Assembly (NCBI GenBank): GCA_041497605.1
Contig: JBGQGW010000211.1
Coordinates: 1-6,709 of the forward strand
Direction: 5' to 3'
From: JBGPTK01 sp041497605
Lineage (GTDB): Bacteria; Acidobacteriota; Terriglobia; Acidiferrales; UBA7541
DNA length: 6,709 nucleotides
In this document: in pieces, positions 6,195-6,709 of the stretch
Layout of the letters: every line of letters starts with the position of its first letter
Numbering within the stretch: position 1 is the stretch's first letter
Program-made: the position numbers and the translations under genes
The notes under the pieces: generated by a model
Told to the model about the DNA's origin: nothing
The model's database searches: none
What the model saw: the letters and a program-made list of their open reading frames with translations, nothing else

Positions 6195-6584
6195 TTACGC
6201 TTCAATAAAGGCGTCCGCTTCGATTTCAACGAGCATTTCGGGCGCGACCAGGCCGGCGACTCCTACCATCGTCGATGCGGGACGAATCTTGCTGAAGAAT
6301 TCGCCATGAGCGCGGCCGATTTTTTCCCAGTCAGCGATGTTGGTGACGTACACGCGGGTGCGCACCACGTCTTCGAGCCGCGCTCCCGCTTTCTCGAGCG
6401 CCGCTTCGATGTTGCGAAGCGCCTGCACCGCCTGAGCATAAGGATCGCCCACGCCAACAATTTTCCCGTCCGCGCCAGTAGCGGTCGTCCCCGCCACGTG
6501 AACATAAGGGCCCACCCTCACCGCGCGCGAATAACCGACAACCGGCTCCCAAGGCGCCCCGCTGGATATGTTTTGCCTGCCCAT
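6195..6584 (-). CDS. RidA (YjgF/YER057c/UK114) family protein without the catalytic arginine
   Basis: This gene encodes 129 residues, the usual size for this family of small trimeric cytoplasmic proteins. Typical features are SGAPWEP near 8-14, YVHVAGTTA near 27-35, the helix QAVQALRNIEAALEKAGA at 51-68, the strand VVRTRVYVTNIADW at 73-86 and the C-terminal MLVEIEADAFI. Canonical RidA hydrolyses reactive enamines and imines made by PLP enzymes and needs an Arg in a PAR motif. Here the matching segment reads RPAST (101-105), with Ser104 in place of that Arg, so imine deaminase activity is not expected and the ridA symbol is withheld. It fits the Rid subgroups of unknown function. The frame stays open upstream to 6665, but the ATG at 6584 has a perfect Shine-Dalgarno and begins the conserved domain. 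Confidence 0.93.
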   Translation of the reverse strand: MGRQNISSGAPWEPVVGYSRAVRVGPYVHVAGTTATGADGKIVGVGDPYAQAVQALRNIEAALEKAGARLEDVVRTRVYVTNIADWEKIGRAHGEFFSKIRPASTMVGVAGLVAPEMLVEIEADAFIEA

Positions 6585-6593
6585 GCCTAATTT

Positions 6594-6599
6594 CCTCCT
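6594..6599 (-). promoter_or_regulatory. Consensus ribosome binding site that fixes the RidA-family start
   Basis: AGGAGG on the minus strand sits 9 bases before the ATG at 6584. It decides between this start and the longer frame from 6665, whose 27 extra residues are unlike the family. It is the only full-consensus Shine-Dalgarno seen at a start in the window. Confidence 0.85.
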
Positions 6600-6709
6600 G
6601 CCGTCATCGGATGCGCGAGCAGTATGCCATGGTGCGGATTTTTGCGGTTGAGTGGACGGGAACATGCCTCGGCCCGCACGCTCTGGGCCAGATGGGAAAT
6701 CGATCGGGC

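Noticed and set aside
5573..6208. Long open frame of 211 codons on the plus strand opposite the PBP1A gene
   Set aside because: It lies antisense to a fully motif-supported coding region, its translation shows no domain, and such open frames are expected opposite GC-rich codons. The 4967-5461 frame is rejected for the same reason.
6585..6665. 27-residue N-terminal extension of the RidA-family protein
   Set aside because: A consensus Shine-Dalgarno at 6594-6599 points to the ATG at 6584, and family proteins start at about that point.
6629..6709. Start of a possible plus-strand gene running off the window (MVRIFAVEWTG...)
   Set aside because: Only 27 codons are available, no ribosome binding site is evident, and the residues match nothing I know; not enough to call.

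Overview
The window looks like an ordinary chromosomal segment of a free-living, Gram-negative-type bacterium. Base composition is moderately GC-rich (high fifties percent by eye, not counted). Protein style and gene types (class A penicillin-binding protein with an OB insert, membrane-anchored LytM peptidase with a short cytoplasmic tail, a single-pass secreted protein opening its domain with a 'LLPPEAPVFAFFDI' type segment) fit Acidobacteriota (Terriglobia) best. That placement is inference from protein style and was not tested by a search.

Layout, left to right: tRNA-Thr(UGU) on the minus strand (68-140) with a candidate promoter; an uncharacterised membrane-anchored extracytoplasmic protein on the plus strand (299-1345); a convergent M23/LytM peptidase on the minus strand (1440-2336); a roughly 290-base divergent intergenic region; thiL, thiamine-monophosphate kinase, on the plus strand (2627-3643); a convergent class A penicillin-binding protein of PBP1A type on the minus strand (3764-6127); and a RidA-family protein on the minus strand (6195-6584), 67 bases upstream of the PBP gene. 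The last ~125 bases hold the RidA ribosome binding site and nothing else I can support.

Functionally there are two cell-wall genes on the minus strand (a peptidoglycan synthase and a peptidoglycan endopeptidase), one cofactor gene (thiL), one small Rid protein, one tRNA and one protein of unknown role. They do not form an obvious single operon; most appear to have their own promoters.

The most useful result is about gene starts. For three genes (the unknown protein, thiL and the PBP) a sigma70-like promoter can be seen by eye. In the first two cases it lies inside the longest open frame, so the true start must be downstream of the longest-frame start. The PBP promoter implies a leader of only a few bases, and none of the three has a Shine-Dalgarno sequence, whereas the RidA gene has a perfect one. 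The RidA-family protein also lacks the arginine needed for imine deaminase activity. I found no mobile element, CRISPR array, riboswitch or candidate for a new multi-gene system.
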